Assembly: GCF_025499515.1 (NCBI RefSeq) | Contig: NZ_JAMKFA010000007.1 | Location: 124,001-188,000 of the forward strand | Direction of reading: 5' to 3' | Length of the DNA stretch: 64,000 nucleotides | Source: Flavobacterium odoriferum | GTDB taxonomy: Bacteria > Bacteroidota > Bacteroidia > Flavobacteriales > Flavobacteriaceae | Shown here: piece after piece, positions 44,442 to 53,130 of the stretch | How positions within the stretch are numbered: position 1 is the first letter of the stretch | Layout of the letters: each line of letters opens with the position of its first letter | Program-made: the position numbers and the translations under genes | Notes under the pieces: model-generated | What the model saw: the letters and a program-made list of their open reading frames with translations, nothing else | The model's database searches: none | Told to the model about the DNA's origin: nothing

Positions 44442-45227
44442 TTAAATCATTAAGTCACATAAATCTTTCAAAGCTTCAATGGTTTCAGTTTCATCTGTTA
44501 AAGGTTCTACCACTGCTACGTGAACGGCTAATCTTTTTGGCAAACCGTTATGAATCAATTTGGCAGCGTCAACTAATAATCGAGTAGAAACGGTTTCGGT
44601 TAAACCTAATTCGGTAAGATTTCTAATTTTTGTTCCGATAACGACTAACTTTTGAGCAATATCGGCTTGAATTCCAGTTTCGTTAATTAGAATTTCGGTT
44701 TCAATTTTTGGATTTGGATAATCGAATGAAAGTGCTACAAATCGTTGACGAGTGGATGGTTTCAATTCTTTGAATCCTTTTTGGTATCCTGGATTAAAAG
44801 AAGCAACTAAAAGAAAATCAGGATGTGCTTTGATGGTTTCTCCTAATTTATCAATGAAAAGTTCTCTTCTGTGATCGGTTAAGGAGTGAATGGCTACGAT
44901 GACATCTGGACGTGCTTCGGCAACCTCATCTAAATATAAAATATAACCGTTTTTTACAGCTATCGATAAAGGTCCATCAATCCAAATGGTTTCAGCTCCT
45001 TTGATAATAAAGCGTCCAATTAAATCAGTTGCTGAAGTTTCTTCGTGACAACTCACAGTGACTAATGTTTTATTCAGTTCATTAGCCATATATTCGATAA
45101 AACGGGACTTTCCTGAGCCTGTTGGCCCTTTCAATAATAAAGGTAATTGCAATTGGTTGATTTGATTGAAAATTTCAATTTCAGAACCTACTGCTTTATA
45201 AAATATGTTTTTTTCTGCTACTATCAT
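44442..45227 (-). CDS. norQ: NorQ, MoxR/CbbQ-type AAA+ ATPase
   Basis: 261 residues: Walker A GPTGSGKSR (~35-43), Walker B ILYLDEVAEARPDV, sensor SFNPGYQKGFKELKPSTRQRF, and C-terminal CbbQ extension. Partner of NorD in activation of NO reductase (family knowledge). Separated from norB by 107 bases with a large hairpin at 45246-45295. Confidence 0.93.
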   Translation of the reverse strand: MIVAEKNIFYKAVGSEIEIFNQINQLQLPLLLKGPTGSGKSRFIEYMANELNKTLVTVSCHEETSATDLIGRFIIKGAETIWIDGPLSIAVKNGYILYLDEVAEARPDVIVAIHSLTDHRRELFIDKLGETIKAHPDFLLVASFNPGYQKGFKELKPSTRQRFVALSFDYPNPKIETEILINETGIQADIAQKLVVIGTKIRNLTELGLTETVSTRLLVDAAKLIHNGLPKRLAVHVAVVEPLTDETETIEALKDLCDLMI

Positions 45228-45245
45228 GACAATTTATTTTAAAAA

Positions 45246-45295
45246 AACCGAGATCAAATGCTGGCAGCGACAACTCTGGGCACTTGGTCTCGGTT
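45246..45295 (-). other. GC-rich 16-bp-stem hairpin between norB and norQ
   Basis: Arms 45246-45261 and 45280-45295 pair over 16 positions with one mismatch and one G-U wobble; the loop is 18 bases. The minus strand continues with a T7 run. It therefore can act as an attenuator/terminator after norB. Base composition (about half G+C) differs from the rest of the window, so it may be a recruited REP-type palindrome. Confidence 0.65.
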
Positions 45296-45334
45296 GGCTA
45301 TTAATTGTATAATTCTAACCTAAATAATTAATAA

Positions 45335-46672
45335 CTATTCTTCTTTTATTAATGCTTCATCTGTGGGTTTACCATATTTGATAAACTCAATAATGAATAA
45401 AGTAATTCCTGTTGTAAAAAGGGTTGCACAAAGCAGTAATACAACAAAGTGAATTGCAATTTCATTTTGAACATCCATGAAATCTAATTTCATTTTACGT
45501 TCTAAATATACTTGAGCTACACCTGCTACTCCGAAAGCTACTGTCATTCCTAACATTCCCACATTTGACAACCAAAAAGCCATATGACCACTTGTATTGT
45601 TGTAGCGTTTTCTTCCTGTTAAATTGGGCAACGCATAGCTGATTATTGCTAAAACAATCATAGCATAAGCACCCCAGAATGCGTAGTGACCGTGCATTGC
45701 TGTTACTAATGTTCCGTGTGTGTAAAGATTCGTTTGTGGTAATGTATGCGCAAATCCTAATAAACCAGCTCCTACAAAAGAAACGATAGAAGCACCGATA
45801 GTCCAGAATAAAGCAATTTTGTTTGGATGAGATTTTTCTCCTTTTCGGTACATATATACTGCGAATAATGCCATCGCTAAAAATGCTAACGGTTCAAGTG
45901 CTGAGAAAATTCCACCTACAATTAACCAAATTTTATTTACTCCGATGTAGTAATAATGGTGACCTGTTCCTAATAAACCTGAAAGGAAAGTCAAACCTAC
46001 GATTACATATAACCATTTCTCGATAACTTCTCGGTCAACACCAGTAAGTTTGATTAATAAGTACGATAAAATACCACCCATGATTAATTCCCAAACTCCT
46101 TCAACCCATAAATGTACTACCCACCAACGGAAGAATGAATCCGTAACTTGGCTATCGAACCAAATCATACCTGGTAGATATAACAATGCTGCGAAAACTA
46201 ATCCCATTGTTAAAACTAATGCGGTAGTTGTACGTCTTTCTGCTTTATATAATGTTCCGAGGATTAATCCTAAGAATAACAATACATTCACTACAACTAA
46301 GAAGTCTAATTCTCTTGGGATTTCTAGGAATTTTCTTCCTTCCCAAATATTAAAGTGAAATCCTACAATTGCTAAAACACCGACTAAGGCAAGAGAAATC
46401 AATTGTAAATAAGCTAATTTAACATTAATCAATTCTCTTTGAGCTTCTTCAGGAATAATATAATATGCGGCTCCCATGAAACCAGTTAATAACCAAACTA
46501 CTAATAAATTAGTGTGAACGGCTCTCGCTGTATTGAACGGAATAAAGTCATGAAGACCATCCATTCCAATTCGGGCAAAGCCCATAATAAAACCATAGAT
46601 AATTTGTAATGCAAATAATAACATGCATAATCCAAAGAACCAATACGCTACTTTTTGTGATTTATATTTCAT
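45335..46672 (-). CDS. norB: Nitric oxide reductase subunit B (cNor)
   Basis: 445 residues, 12 helices, the catalytic subunit that joins two NO to N2O. Canonical ligands: low-spin heme b H53 and H329; heme b3 H327; FeB H187, H238, H239; catalytic Glu E191; also E260. Key stretches VVHLWVEGVWELIMGG, GTGHHYYYIG and THGTLVTAMHGHYAFWG match cNorB. It follows norC with 16 bases between and precedes norQ/norD. Confidence 0.97.
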   Translation of the reverse strand: MKYKSQKVAYWFFGLCMLLFALQIIYGFIMGFARIGMDGLHDFIPFNTARAVHTNLLVVWLLTGFMGAAYYIIPEEAQRELINVKLAYLQLISLALVGVLAIVGFHFNIWEGRKFLEIPRELDFLVVVNVLLFLGLILGTLYKAERRTTTALVLTMGLVFAALLYLPGMIWFDSQVTDSFFRWWVVHLWVEGVWELIMGGILSYLLIKLTGVDREVIEKWLYVIVGLTFLSGLLGTGHHYYYIGVNKIWLIVGGIFSALEPLAFLAMALFAVYMYRKGEKSHPNKIALFWTIGASIVSFVGAGLLGFAHTLPQTNLYTHGTLVTAMHGHYAFWGAYAMIVLAIISYALPNLTGRKRYNNTSGHMAFWLSNVGMLGMTVAFGVAGVAQVYLERKMKLDFMDVQNEIAIHFVVLLLCATLFTTGITLFIIEFIKYGKPTDEALIKEE

Positions 46673-46688
46673 AACTCTATATTTTGGA

Positions 46689-47123
46689 TTATTTTTTGTC
46701 TTTAGCTAAAGGAGAAACCACTCGATCAAAACCATTCAAATCAATGTTGCCAATCCATTTAAAGTAAGCGACCATCGCTTCTGCATCGGCATCATTCATT
46801 TCGTATTTGACCATTTTTCTGCCTTTTGGCCCCCAAGGAACAGGAGATTGTAAAACGGCTTTTACGTAACCTTCTCCTCTTCTTTCGATTACTTTGGTAA
46901 GTTCTGGAGCGTAATAGCCTCCTTCCCCAAGTATGGTATGACAACCCATACAATTATTCGATTCCCAAATTTCCTTTCCTCGAATAACTTTTGCATCAAT
47001 CTTATCATGATAAGTTTGATCATTTTTAGGCATGAACGAGTAAATGGTTAAGCCAATAAAGACTAAAAAGGTTACTACGGTTCCACCTAAAAAAAATGCT
47101 CGTGCTTGTGATTTTGATAACAT
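46689..47123 (-). CDS. norC: Nitric oxide reductase subunit C, cytochrome c
   Basis: 144 residues: N-terminal membrane helix (~10-30), heme-c motif C58-M-G-C-H62, and a Met in GRKMVKYEMND. The electron-entry subunit of cNor. First gene of the nor operon; promoter with Crp/Fnr-type site at 47208. Confidence 0.95.
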   Translation of the reverse strand: MLSKSQARAFFLGGTVVTFLVFIGLTIYSFMPKNDQTYHDKIDAKVIRGKEIWESNNCMGCHTILGEGGYYAPELTKVIERRGEGYVKAVLQSPVPWGPKGRKMVKYEMNDADAEAMVAYFKWIGNIDLNGFDRVVSPLAKDKK

Positions 47124-47177
47124 ATTTTAGATATTAGTTAGAAATTATCAAGGATGTTTTTGTCCTTTAATTAAATG

Positions 47178-47251
47178 CAAAATAACTGCCAAAAAAAAAC
47201 ATTGGTTATGATTCAAATCATAGTATAAAAATTAAATTAAGGATAAATTTG
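47178..47251. promoter_or_regulatory. Divergent norC/ric promoter with Crp/Fnr-type site
   Basis: Site TATGATT-CA-AATCATA (core ATGAT-TCAA-ATCAT, 47208-47221), a near-perfect palindrome. Plus box TAAATTTG (47244-47251) for ric; minus box TTATTTTG (47178-47185, one mismatch) for norC. Each is 33 bp from the site centre. Confidence 0.8.
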
Positions 47252-47276
47252 TCTTTTATTAAAACAATATAGTATT

Positions 47277-47999
47277 ATGGTTATAGATTCAAATAAAACA
47301 GTAGGAAACATAGTAGCAGACGATTATAGAACTGCCAGTGTTTTCAGTCAGCTAGGTATCGATTTTTGTTGTAAAGGAAACCGAACAATCGATGAAGTAT
47401 GTGCAAAAAAAGGCATTGATAAATATGCGCTTTTAGAGGAATTAGAACGTGTTACGGCAAACAACAACAATCAAGGAATCGATTTTAAATCTTGGGAATT
47501 GGATTTATTAATTGATTATATTGAGAAAAAACACCATCGTTATGTGGAAGAGAAAATTCCGCAATTGCTTTCGTTTTTAATTAAATTAGAACAAGTTCAC
47601 GGTGCTCAACATCCAGAGCTTTTTGAAATTAAAAATTTATTCAAAAGAAGTTCCGATGAATTAACCCAACACATGAAAAAAGAAGAGTTAATTCTGTTTC
47701 CATTCGTTAAAAAAATGGTAGAAGCGAATCGAAATAACACTCCAATCAACAATCCTGGATTTGGTTCTGTAGCGAATCCAATTGCAATGATGATGGAAGA
47801 ACATGAAAATGAAGGCGAACGATTTGAAAAAATTGTGGAACTTTCAAACAATTACACTCCACCAGCTGATGCTTGCAACACGTACAAAGTAACGTATCAA
47901 ATGTTACAAGAATTTGAAGCCGATTTACATGCGCACATTCATTTAGAAAATAATATTTTGTTTCCAAGTGCCATTGTTTTACAAGATAAGTTTTATTAG
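47277..47999 (+). CDS. ric: Iron-sulfur cluster repair di-iron protein Ric (ScdA/YtfE/DnrN)
   Basis: 240 residues. An N-terminal ScdA domain with LGIDFCCKGN (Cys pair ~29-30) and a hemerythrin-type four-helix part with His/Glu ligands (KHHRYVEEKIP, HGAQHPE, THMKKEELILFPFVK, HENEGERFEK, HAHIHLENNILFP). It repairs Fe-S clusters damaged by NO. Divergent from norC and under the same Crp/Fnr-type site, so induced by NO or anoxia together with the reductase. Confidence 0.93.
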   Translation: MVIDSNKTVGNIVADDYRTASVFSQLGIDFCCKGNRTIDEVCAKKGIDKYALLEELERVTANNNNQGIDFKSWELDLLIDYIEKKHHRYVEEKIPQLLSFLIKLEQVHGAQHPELFEIKNLFKRSSDELTQHMKKEELILFPFVKKMVEANRNNTPINNPGFGSVANPIAMMMEEHENEGERFEKIVELSNNYTPPADACNTYKVTYQMLQEFEADLHAHIHLENNILFPSAIVLQDKFY

Positions 48000-48020
48000 T
48001 TAATTAGGTTCTTTAAACGG

Positions 48021-48091
48021 AGTCGTTTTGCCAAACAGAGCGACTCTTTTTAAAGTAAAAGGACTACTAATGTATTTTAGCAGTCCTTTTT
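48021..48091. terminator. Tandem terminators between ric and the porin gene
   Basis: First hairpin: GAGTCG / CGACTC (48021-48026 with 48042-48047) plus T run. Second: AAAAGGACT / AGTCCTTTT (48058-48066 with 48083-48091), working in both directions. They separate the convergent ric gene and nir operon. Confidence 0.8.
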
Positions 48092-48124
48092 TAATTAAAA
48101 ATAACCCATTTATAATTAATTAAC

Positions 48125-49402
48125 CTATTTTTTATATGTAAACAATTGCGGATTAAATGATACCATTACCCAAGCCCAATTGTTACAATTGTTGTTATTT
48201 CCTCCTTTTAAAATTTCCATAGTGTTGCTTCCAAACATTTTAGAAACACCTCCAGAAATTATAAAGTTTTTATCTAATTTATAAGTCCCTGTTATATCGA
48301 TTTCTGTTCCTAAATAATTGTCTTGTTGTTCTAAAGTAGTCATGTTGTAAACTGATGCCGAACTATAAAATAAATGTGGAGATAACGTTACTTGCCATTT
48401 ATTTTTATCGTAAATAAACTTAGTGTAAACATCTTGCAATCCTACTGAGTTTTTATGATTTCCGACGTAGAAATAATCCATTATACCATTGAAGCCGTGG
48501 TTGGTTCCAAATAATGGTGTGAATGATTTTACTTTAGTATCGGTATCATTTTGATCTTTACCTGATAAATATTCGAAACCTAATTCGGCTTTAAATGAAT
48601 TGGTGAATTTGTATCCTAAATTAAATCCCGCATAATACGCATCAACATATACTTTATCGTTAGTAACAGCAGCTTCACCTGTTTGAGCATACAAACCGAA
48701 ATCACCATAGAATTTTGAAGTATCCCATTTTCCATAAGTTCCGATGGTTTGTAAATACGCTACTTGGAATTTATTTTCGGTTAAATTTTCATATTGATAG
48801 CCATTATTCAACGCTAAAAAGCTTAAACTTAGTTTTGAAAATTTTTGGTTGAACCAAATAAACTGCATGTTTTTATAGTTCGTCACATATGCTGATTCGT
48901 AAAGAGCTTCATTGTTATTATTCAACGCAGCTCCGAAATCCATTTGGTAGTTATTTTTCTTATTTGTAACCAAAACTGCATCGTGACTTTGACCTTGTTG
49001 TAACCAATCGATTCCACCCATAATTCTTTGATTATCGTAAGAAAGCACTTGTCGACCGAATTTAGCTGTCCAGTTTGTATTGAAATCATACGAAATCCAA
49101 GATTCGAATAACGCTACTCCGTTTTTATCTGATGGAGAAGTTGTAGCCACATCACCCCAAACTCTAACATTTTGAAATGATAAATTGGCTTTGAATTTCT
49201 CTTGTTTGTAAAAGAAATTCATCCTCGAGCGTTGGGAAACAAATGAAGTTGGATATAACTCATCTTTCATTAATTCTTTGAATCCGTTTCGGTATTCAAA
49301 TCGAGGTCTAATTTGTAGGTTGACGTCTAACTCTTGAGCAAAAGAACCTGCTGTCGAAATTGCAAAAGCAACTGCAACTAGAATTTTATTATGAAGTTTC
49401 AT
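48125..49402 (-). CDS. Alginate-export-type outer-membrane porin
   Basis: 425 residues: signal peptide (cleavage near SFAQ, residue 22), RPRFEYRNGF and the alternating strands of the alginate_exp (AlgE-like) barrel family, final strand VMVSFNPQLF. Last gene of the nirK operon, so probably a channel for a substrate or product such as nitrite, but that is inferred from position only. Confidence 0.75.
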   Translation of the reverse strand: MKLHNKILVAVAFAISTAGSFAQELDVNLQIRPRFEYRNGFKELMKDELYPTSFVSQRSRMNFFYKQEKFKANLSFQNVRVWGDVATTSPSDKNGVALFESWISYDFNTNWTAKFGRQVLSYDNQRIMGGIDWLQQGQSHDAVLVTNKKNNYQMDFGAALNNNNEALYESAYVTNYKNMQFIWFNQKFSKLSLSFLALNNGYQYENLTENKFQVAYLQTIGTYGKWDTSKFYGDFGLYAQTGEAAVTNDKVYVDAYYAGFNLGYKFTNSFKAELGFEYLSGKDQNDTDTKVKSFTPLFGTNHGFNGIMDYFYVGNHKNSVGLQDVYTKFIYDKNKWQVTLSPHLFYSSASVYNMTTLEQQDNYLGTEIDITGTYKLDKNFIISGGVSKMFGSNTMEILKGGNNNNCNNWAWVMVSFNPQLFTYKK

Positions 49403-49430
49403 TTTTTATTGATTTTTTTTGGGGAAGCCA

Positions 49431-50024
49431 CTACTCTACTTTCGCTGCTTCTTCTTTGATTTTTGAAACCGTTTTATCGTAACTAACTCCTAAACCTTCT
49501 TGTTGGAATGCTAATTCACCTTCCGCATTAAATACACTGATGATATTGGAATGTGAGAAATCTATTGGAGATATTTTTTTATAATTTACTGCTAAAACTG
49601 CAGCGAATTCTCTGGTATTTTCTTCATTTGAACGCAAGAAAACCCATTGATTTCCTGTCATTTTATTTTCGATAGAGAAATCTTTTAGACGCTTTGGAGT
49701 GTCAACCGTTGGGTCGATGCTTACTAAAACCAATTGCACTTTATCTTTGTATTCTTTCGGAATTTTAGATTCAATATTTCGCATATCAGCTACTAATCTT
49801 GGACAAGCTGATTTGCATGAAGTATAAATCATCACCATAACTAATACTTTTCCTCTTAATTCTTTGAGTTCAATATCTTTTCCGTCTTGATTGGTCCATT
49901 TTTCAGGCAAATTATAAATTGATAAATCGGTTATAGGTTTATCTTTTATATCTTGTTTTTCTTCTTTTGAATTGCATCCTAAAATAAAAAGAGAGGCAAT
50001 TACTAGTAAAATCATCTTTTTCAT
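49431..50024 (-). CDS. SCO1/SenC-type copper/thioredoxin-like lipoprotein
   Basis: 197 residues. Lipobox with Cys17, then thioredoxin-like fold with CxxxC (C70-KSA-C74) and His in DFSHSN. SCO proteins insert copper into CuA or protect cysteines; here in the nir operon probably matures NirK or protects its copper. Between the nirV-like gene and the porin gene. Confidence 0.88.
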   Translation of the reverse strand: MKKMILLVIASLFILGCNSKEEKQDIKDKPITDLSIYNLPEKWTNQDGKDIELKELRGKVLVMVMIYTSCKSACPRLVADMRNIESKIPKEYKDKVQLVLVSIDPTVDTPKRLKDFSIENKMTGNQWVFLRSNEENTREFAAVLAVNYKKISPIDFSHSNIISVFNAEGELAFQQEGLGVSYDKTVSKIKEEAAKVE

Positions 50025-50047
50025 AACTTATTTTTTTAATAGAAAAC

Positions 50048-50833
50048 TCAATTAGAGATGTTTTTAGCACATCTGAAGCCTAAATTTTTTGTAGTATAAT
50101 TCGCTTTTATACTGCCTCTAAAAGCATAACGCATAAAAGCGGCATAATTCATTAAATCGGTGGCATTAACAGAACCGCTTCCGCAGAACAAATCTTTATC
50201 GGTATCTTTATCTTTTCTGGATTCTCCTGATAAAAAGATGCTGTTAAAATCGAAAGTCCATTCCCAAACTAAACCATGCATATCGTAAACACCCCAATAA
50301 TTTTTGAATGTTTTTCCTACTGAATTATTATACGTTTTATTTTTTTCGTACCAACTCAAAATATACTTATTGAACTCTTCTCTAGTTCTGGCATCTTTTC
50401 TTTTTTCGTCAGCCATGGCGACATATTCCCATTCATCTAATGTTGGTAGTCTTTTACCTTGACACTCACAATATTCTTTTGCTGCAAACCAAGAAACATT
50501 TGTAACTGGTGCATTTGAATTTAAATTCCCAAAACTCAAATCTCCACTCCATTCATATAAATAAGTAGTATTGGCAAAAAGACGTTTGATTTTTGATTTT
50601 CGGTAAGCCGAATTGGTTTTTAAGAATTCTAAATATTCTTGATTTGTAACCGGATATACATCTAACAAAAAGGATTTGATGTAGACTGGTTTTTTATCTG
50701 CAGTTCCATATAAAGGAACATAACTCCCTGCTCCTATGGTTACCATATCTTCGGATACCTGAGAAAAAGAAATGGAAACCCAAAATAATAAAATTAGGCA
50801 GTAGTGAAATCGTTTAATAAATTGAGCTTCCAT
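50048..50833 (-). CDS. nirV: NirV-like formylglycine-generating/SUMF1-family protein
   Basis: 261 residues: signal peptide (cleavage SFSQ), then SUMF1 domain with VYPVTNQEYLEFL, NVSWFAAKEYCECQGKRLPTLDEWEYVA, DMHGLVWEWTFD and NLGFRCAK. Same family as NirV, encoded beside nirK in denitrifiers; the function is not settled. 15 bases after nirK. Confidence 0.82.
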   Translation of the reverse strand: MEAQFIKRFHYCLILLFWVSISFSQVSEDMVTIGAGSYVPLYGTADKKPVYIKSFLLDVYPVTNQEYLEFLKTNSAYRKSKIKRLFANTTYLYEWSGDLSFGNLNSNAPVTNVSWFAAKEYCECQGKRLPTLDEWEYVAMADEKRKDARTREEFNKYILSWYEKNKTYNNSVGKTFKNYWGVYDMHGLVWEWTFDFNSIFLSGESRKDKDTDKDLFCGSGSVNATDLMNYAAFMRYAFRGSIKANYTTKNLGFRCAKNISN

Positions 50834-50848
50834 TATATAATTTTTGTA

Positions 50849-52318
50849 TTAATGTATGTCATTATTAGACTTCGGAGCTGGTTTTGCTCTCTGTGTCTTA
50901 ACCATTTCTGGAGTAACTTTCGTTTTGTTATTTCCCCAACTGCTGTATACATAAGTTAAAACATCTGAAATTTCTTGGTCTGTTAAATTTTGACTTGTCA
51001 TTACTGAATTGAATTTTTTTCCATTAACTGTAATTTCACCACTTAATCCATGAAGTACTGCATTTATTGCTCTATTTGGATCAGCATTTAAGAAATCAGA
51101 TTTAGCTAAAGGAGGGAACGCAGAAGGGATACCTTGACCTTCTGATTGGTGACAAGCAAAACAAGTTCTTGAATAAATATTTTTGCCATCAGTTATTTGT
51201 TGTGCAAGTGTTTTATTCATCACAACATCTTTTCCGTTTCCGGATTTTGGCATATTTTGAATAGTCCCTCCTTCTGGATGATAAATTCCCTCTTGAGTTG
51301 TTCCTGAATAAATTTTAGAATTTTCGGCACCTTCAACTTTTAACATTCCTAAGGCTCCTTTATTAAATGCCCTGAAAATAGAGTGATCTACTAAAATGAA
51401 AGTTCCTGGAACATCTACTTTGAATTCTACAATAGCTGAACCTCCAGCCGGAATTAGAGTTGTTTGAACGTTTTTATTAATCATATCACCTCCTTCGATG
51501 TGAACTTTGTCAAAAATTTCCCCAATAACATGGAACGATGAAACTAAATTTGGACCACCATTACCCATATAAATTCTAACAGTTTCACCTACCTTTGCTG
51601 TTAAAGCTTTATCACCTGTTAAAGCACCAACTTTACCATTAAACACAACATAGTCAGGATGTTCTTCCACGGCTTTTGTCATGTCAAAAGGTTGCAAACC
51701 TGGCTCTCCATATTTCCCAGTAGTATAAAAATCTCCTTGCATTACATAGTATTCTTTATCTACAGGAGGTAGACCTCCTTCAGGTTCTACCAAAATTAAA
51801 CCATACATCCCGTTTGCAATATGCATTCCCACAGGAGCTGTAGCACAGTGGTACACATATAATCCTGGATTGATACATTTGAAATTAAAAGTTTTTTCAT
51901 GACCTGGTGCTACTAATGAAGAAGCAGCTCCTCCGCCAGGTCCTGTAACCGCATGTAAATCGATGTTGTGAGGCAGTTTGTTGTCTGGGTGATTTTTTAA
52001 TGTAAATTCTACTTCGTCACCCACCCTTGTTCTAATGAAACTTCCTGGTACGCTGCCTCCAAAAGTCCAGTAAACATATTTTACACCGTCAGCCATTTCA
52101 CCTTCGATTTCTTTAATTTCCATGTTTACTATTAATTTTTTTGCAGAACGATCTCCAACTGGCTTGGGTACAAATGGAGGAGCTGTTAATTCTGCAATCA
52201 TTTCATCACCAACTGAAATATCAGCATAGTTAGAATTTTTGTCGTTGTTCTGTTTACATGCAATACTTGTGATACAAGCTACAAATACAACAATAGATTT
52301 TTTAATAAGATTACTCAT
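50849..52318 (-). CDS. nirK: Copper nitrite reductase with fused cytochrome c
   Basis: 489 residues. Lipobox with Cys21. Two cupredoxin domains, then a cytochrome c domain. Type-1 copper: H117, C158, H166, M171; type-2 copper: H122, H157 and H312; catalytic Asp120 and His263. The C-terminal heme motif is C386-F-A-C-H390. It reduces nitrite to NO; the fused heme domain supplies the electron internally. Promoter at 52376 with Crp/Fnr-type site. Confidence 0.95.
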   Translation of the reverse strand: MSNLIKKSIVVFVACITSIACKQNNDKNSNYADISVGDEMIAELTAPPFVPKPVGDRSAKKLIVNMEIKEIEGEMADGVKYVYWTFGGSVPGSFIRTRVGDEVEFTLKNHPDNKLPHNIDLHAVTGPGGGAASSLVAPGHEKTFNFKCINPGLYVYHCATAPVGMHIANGMYGLILVEPEGGLPPVDKEYYVMQGDFYTTGKYGEPGLQPFDMTKAVEEHPDYVVFNGKVGALTGDKALTAKVGETVRIYMGNGGPNLVSSFHVIGEIFDKVHIEGGDMINKNVQTTLIPAGGSAIVEFKVDVPGTFILVDHSIFRAFNKGALGMLKVEGAENSKIYSGTTQEGIYHPEGGTIQNMPKSGNGKDVVMNKTLAQQITDGKNIYSRTCFACHQSEGQGIPSAFPPLAKSDFLNADPNRAINAVLHGLSGEITVNGKKFNSVMTSQNLTDQEISDVLTYVYSSWGNNKTKVTPEMVKTQRAKPAPKSNNDIH

Positions 52319-52346
52319 GATAAAAGTTTTAGTTTTTTTTGGTTAT

Positions 52347-52419
52347 AAACAGTTTTTTATTACTGTTTTATGAAACAAATTTAAAAGACAAAAACATCCT
52401 TTAATATGACAAAAATCAT
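52347..52419 (-). promoter_or_regulatory. nirK promoter, 5' hairpin and Crp/Fnr-type site
   Basis: Site ATGAC-AAAA-ATCAT at 52406-52419. The -7 box TAAATTTG (minus strand) at 52376-52383 is exactly 33 bp from the site centre. Just downstream the leader can form a 7-bp hairpin (52347-52353 with 52362-52368), perhaps stabilising the mRNA. Confidence 0.78.
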
Positions 52420-52473
52420 GTTTGATAAAAAGTTAAAAAAAAATTAAAAAAGATTATTCTAAAAAAAAATAAT

Positions 52474-52497
52474 TACATTTGTTAACCAAATGGTTAA
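52474..52497 (+). promoter_or_regulatory. tetR promoter and operator palindrome
   Basis: -7 box TACATTTG (52474-52481), directly followed by the palindrome TTAACCA-AA-TGGTTAA (52482-52497). A repressor bound there would cover the transcription start. The likely ligand is the TetR protein encoded at 52516. Confidence 0.65.
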
Positions 52498-52515
52498 ACT
52501 ATATAATTAAACAAT

Positions 52516-53127
52516 ATGGATAAAATTAAAACTGAAAATACAGAAACTGAAATATTAATAGCTGCAAAAGAAATATTTCAGCAAAAAGGAATGGCAGGTG
52601 CAAGAATGCAAGAAATAGCAGATAAAGCAAAAATTAATAAAGCATTATTGCATTATTATTATAGAAGCAAACAATTATTATTTGAAGCCGTTTTCAAAAG
52701 TGCTTTTTCGCTTTTAGCACCACAATTAAATAAAGTGCTAAATGATGATAGCGATTTATTTGAAAAAATAAGAAAATTTACTGAAAATTATGTCTCGTTT
52801 GTAATCAAACATCCCTATTTGCCAAATTTTGTAATACAAGAATTAAATAAAAACCCTGAATTTGTTCAAAAGCTTCGCTCTGAAAAAAATTTTCCTTCCA
52901 TTGAAAAATTTAAACTTCAAGTAAGTGATGCTATAAATCAAGGAATTATTAAACCAATCGAAGCCGAACAGTTATTTATCAATATTATCTCTTTAAATAT
53001 TTTTCCTTTTATCGGAGAACCGCTATTGATGGCGCTTGTTAATGTGGATAAAGAAAGCTACAATAAAATACTAGAAAATAGAAAAACGGAAGTGGCTGAG
53101 TTTATCATTAATTCAATAAAAATATAA
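52516..53127 (+). CDS. TetR-family repressor of the exporter operon
   Basis: 203 residues: N-terminal HTH ILIAAKEIFQQKGMAGARMQEIADKAKINKALLHYYYRSKQLLFEAVF (positions ~14-61, in the usual TetR order) and a helical ligand domain. First gene of the operon through 60956. Predicted to repress it through the palindrome at 52482-52497. Confidence 0.88.
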   Translation: MDKIKTENTETEILIAAKEIFQQKGMAGARMQEIADKAKINKALLHYYYRSKQLLFEAVFKSAFSLLAPQLNKVLNDDSDLFEKIRKFTENYVSFVIKHPYLPNFVIQELNKNPEFVQKLRSEKNFPSIEKFKLQVSDAINQGIIKPIEAEQLFINIISLNIFPFIGEPLLMALVNVDKESYNKILENRKTEVAEFIINSIKI

Positions 53128-53130
53128 ATT

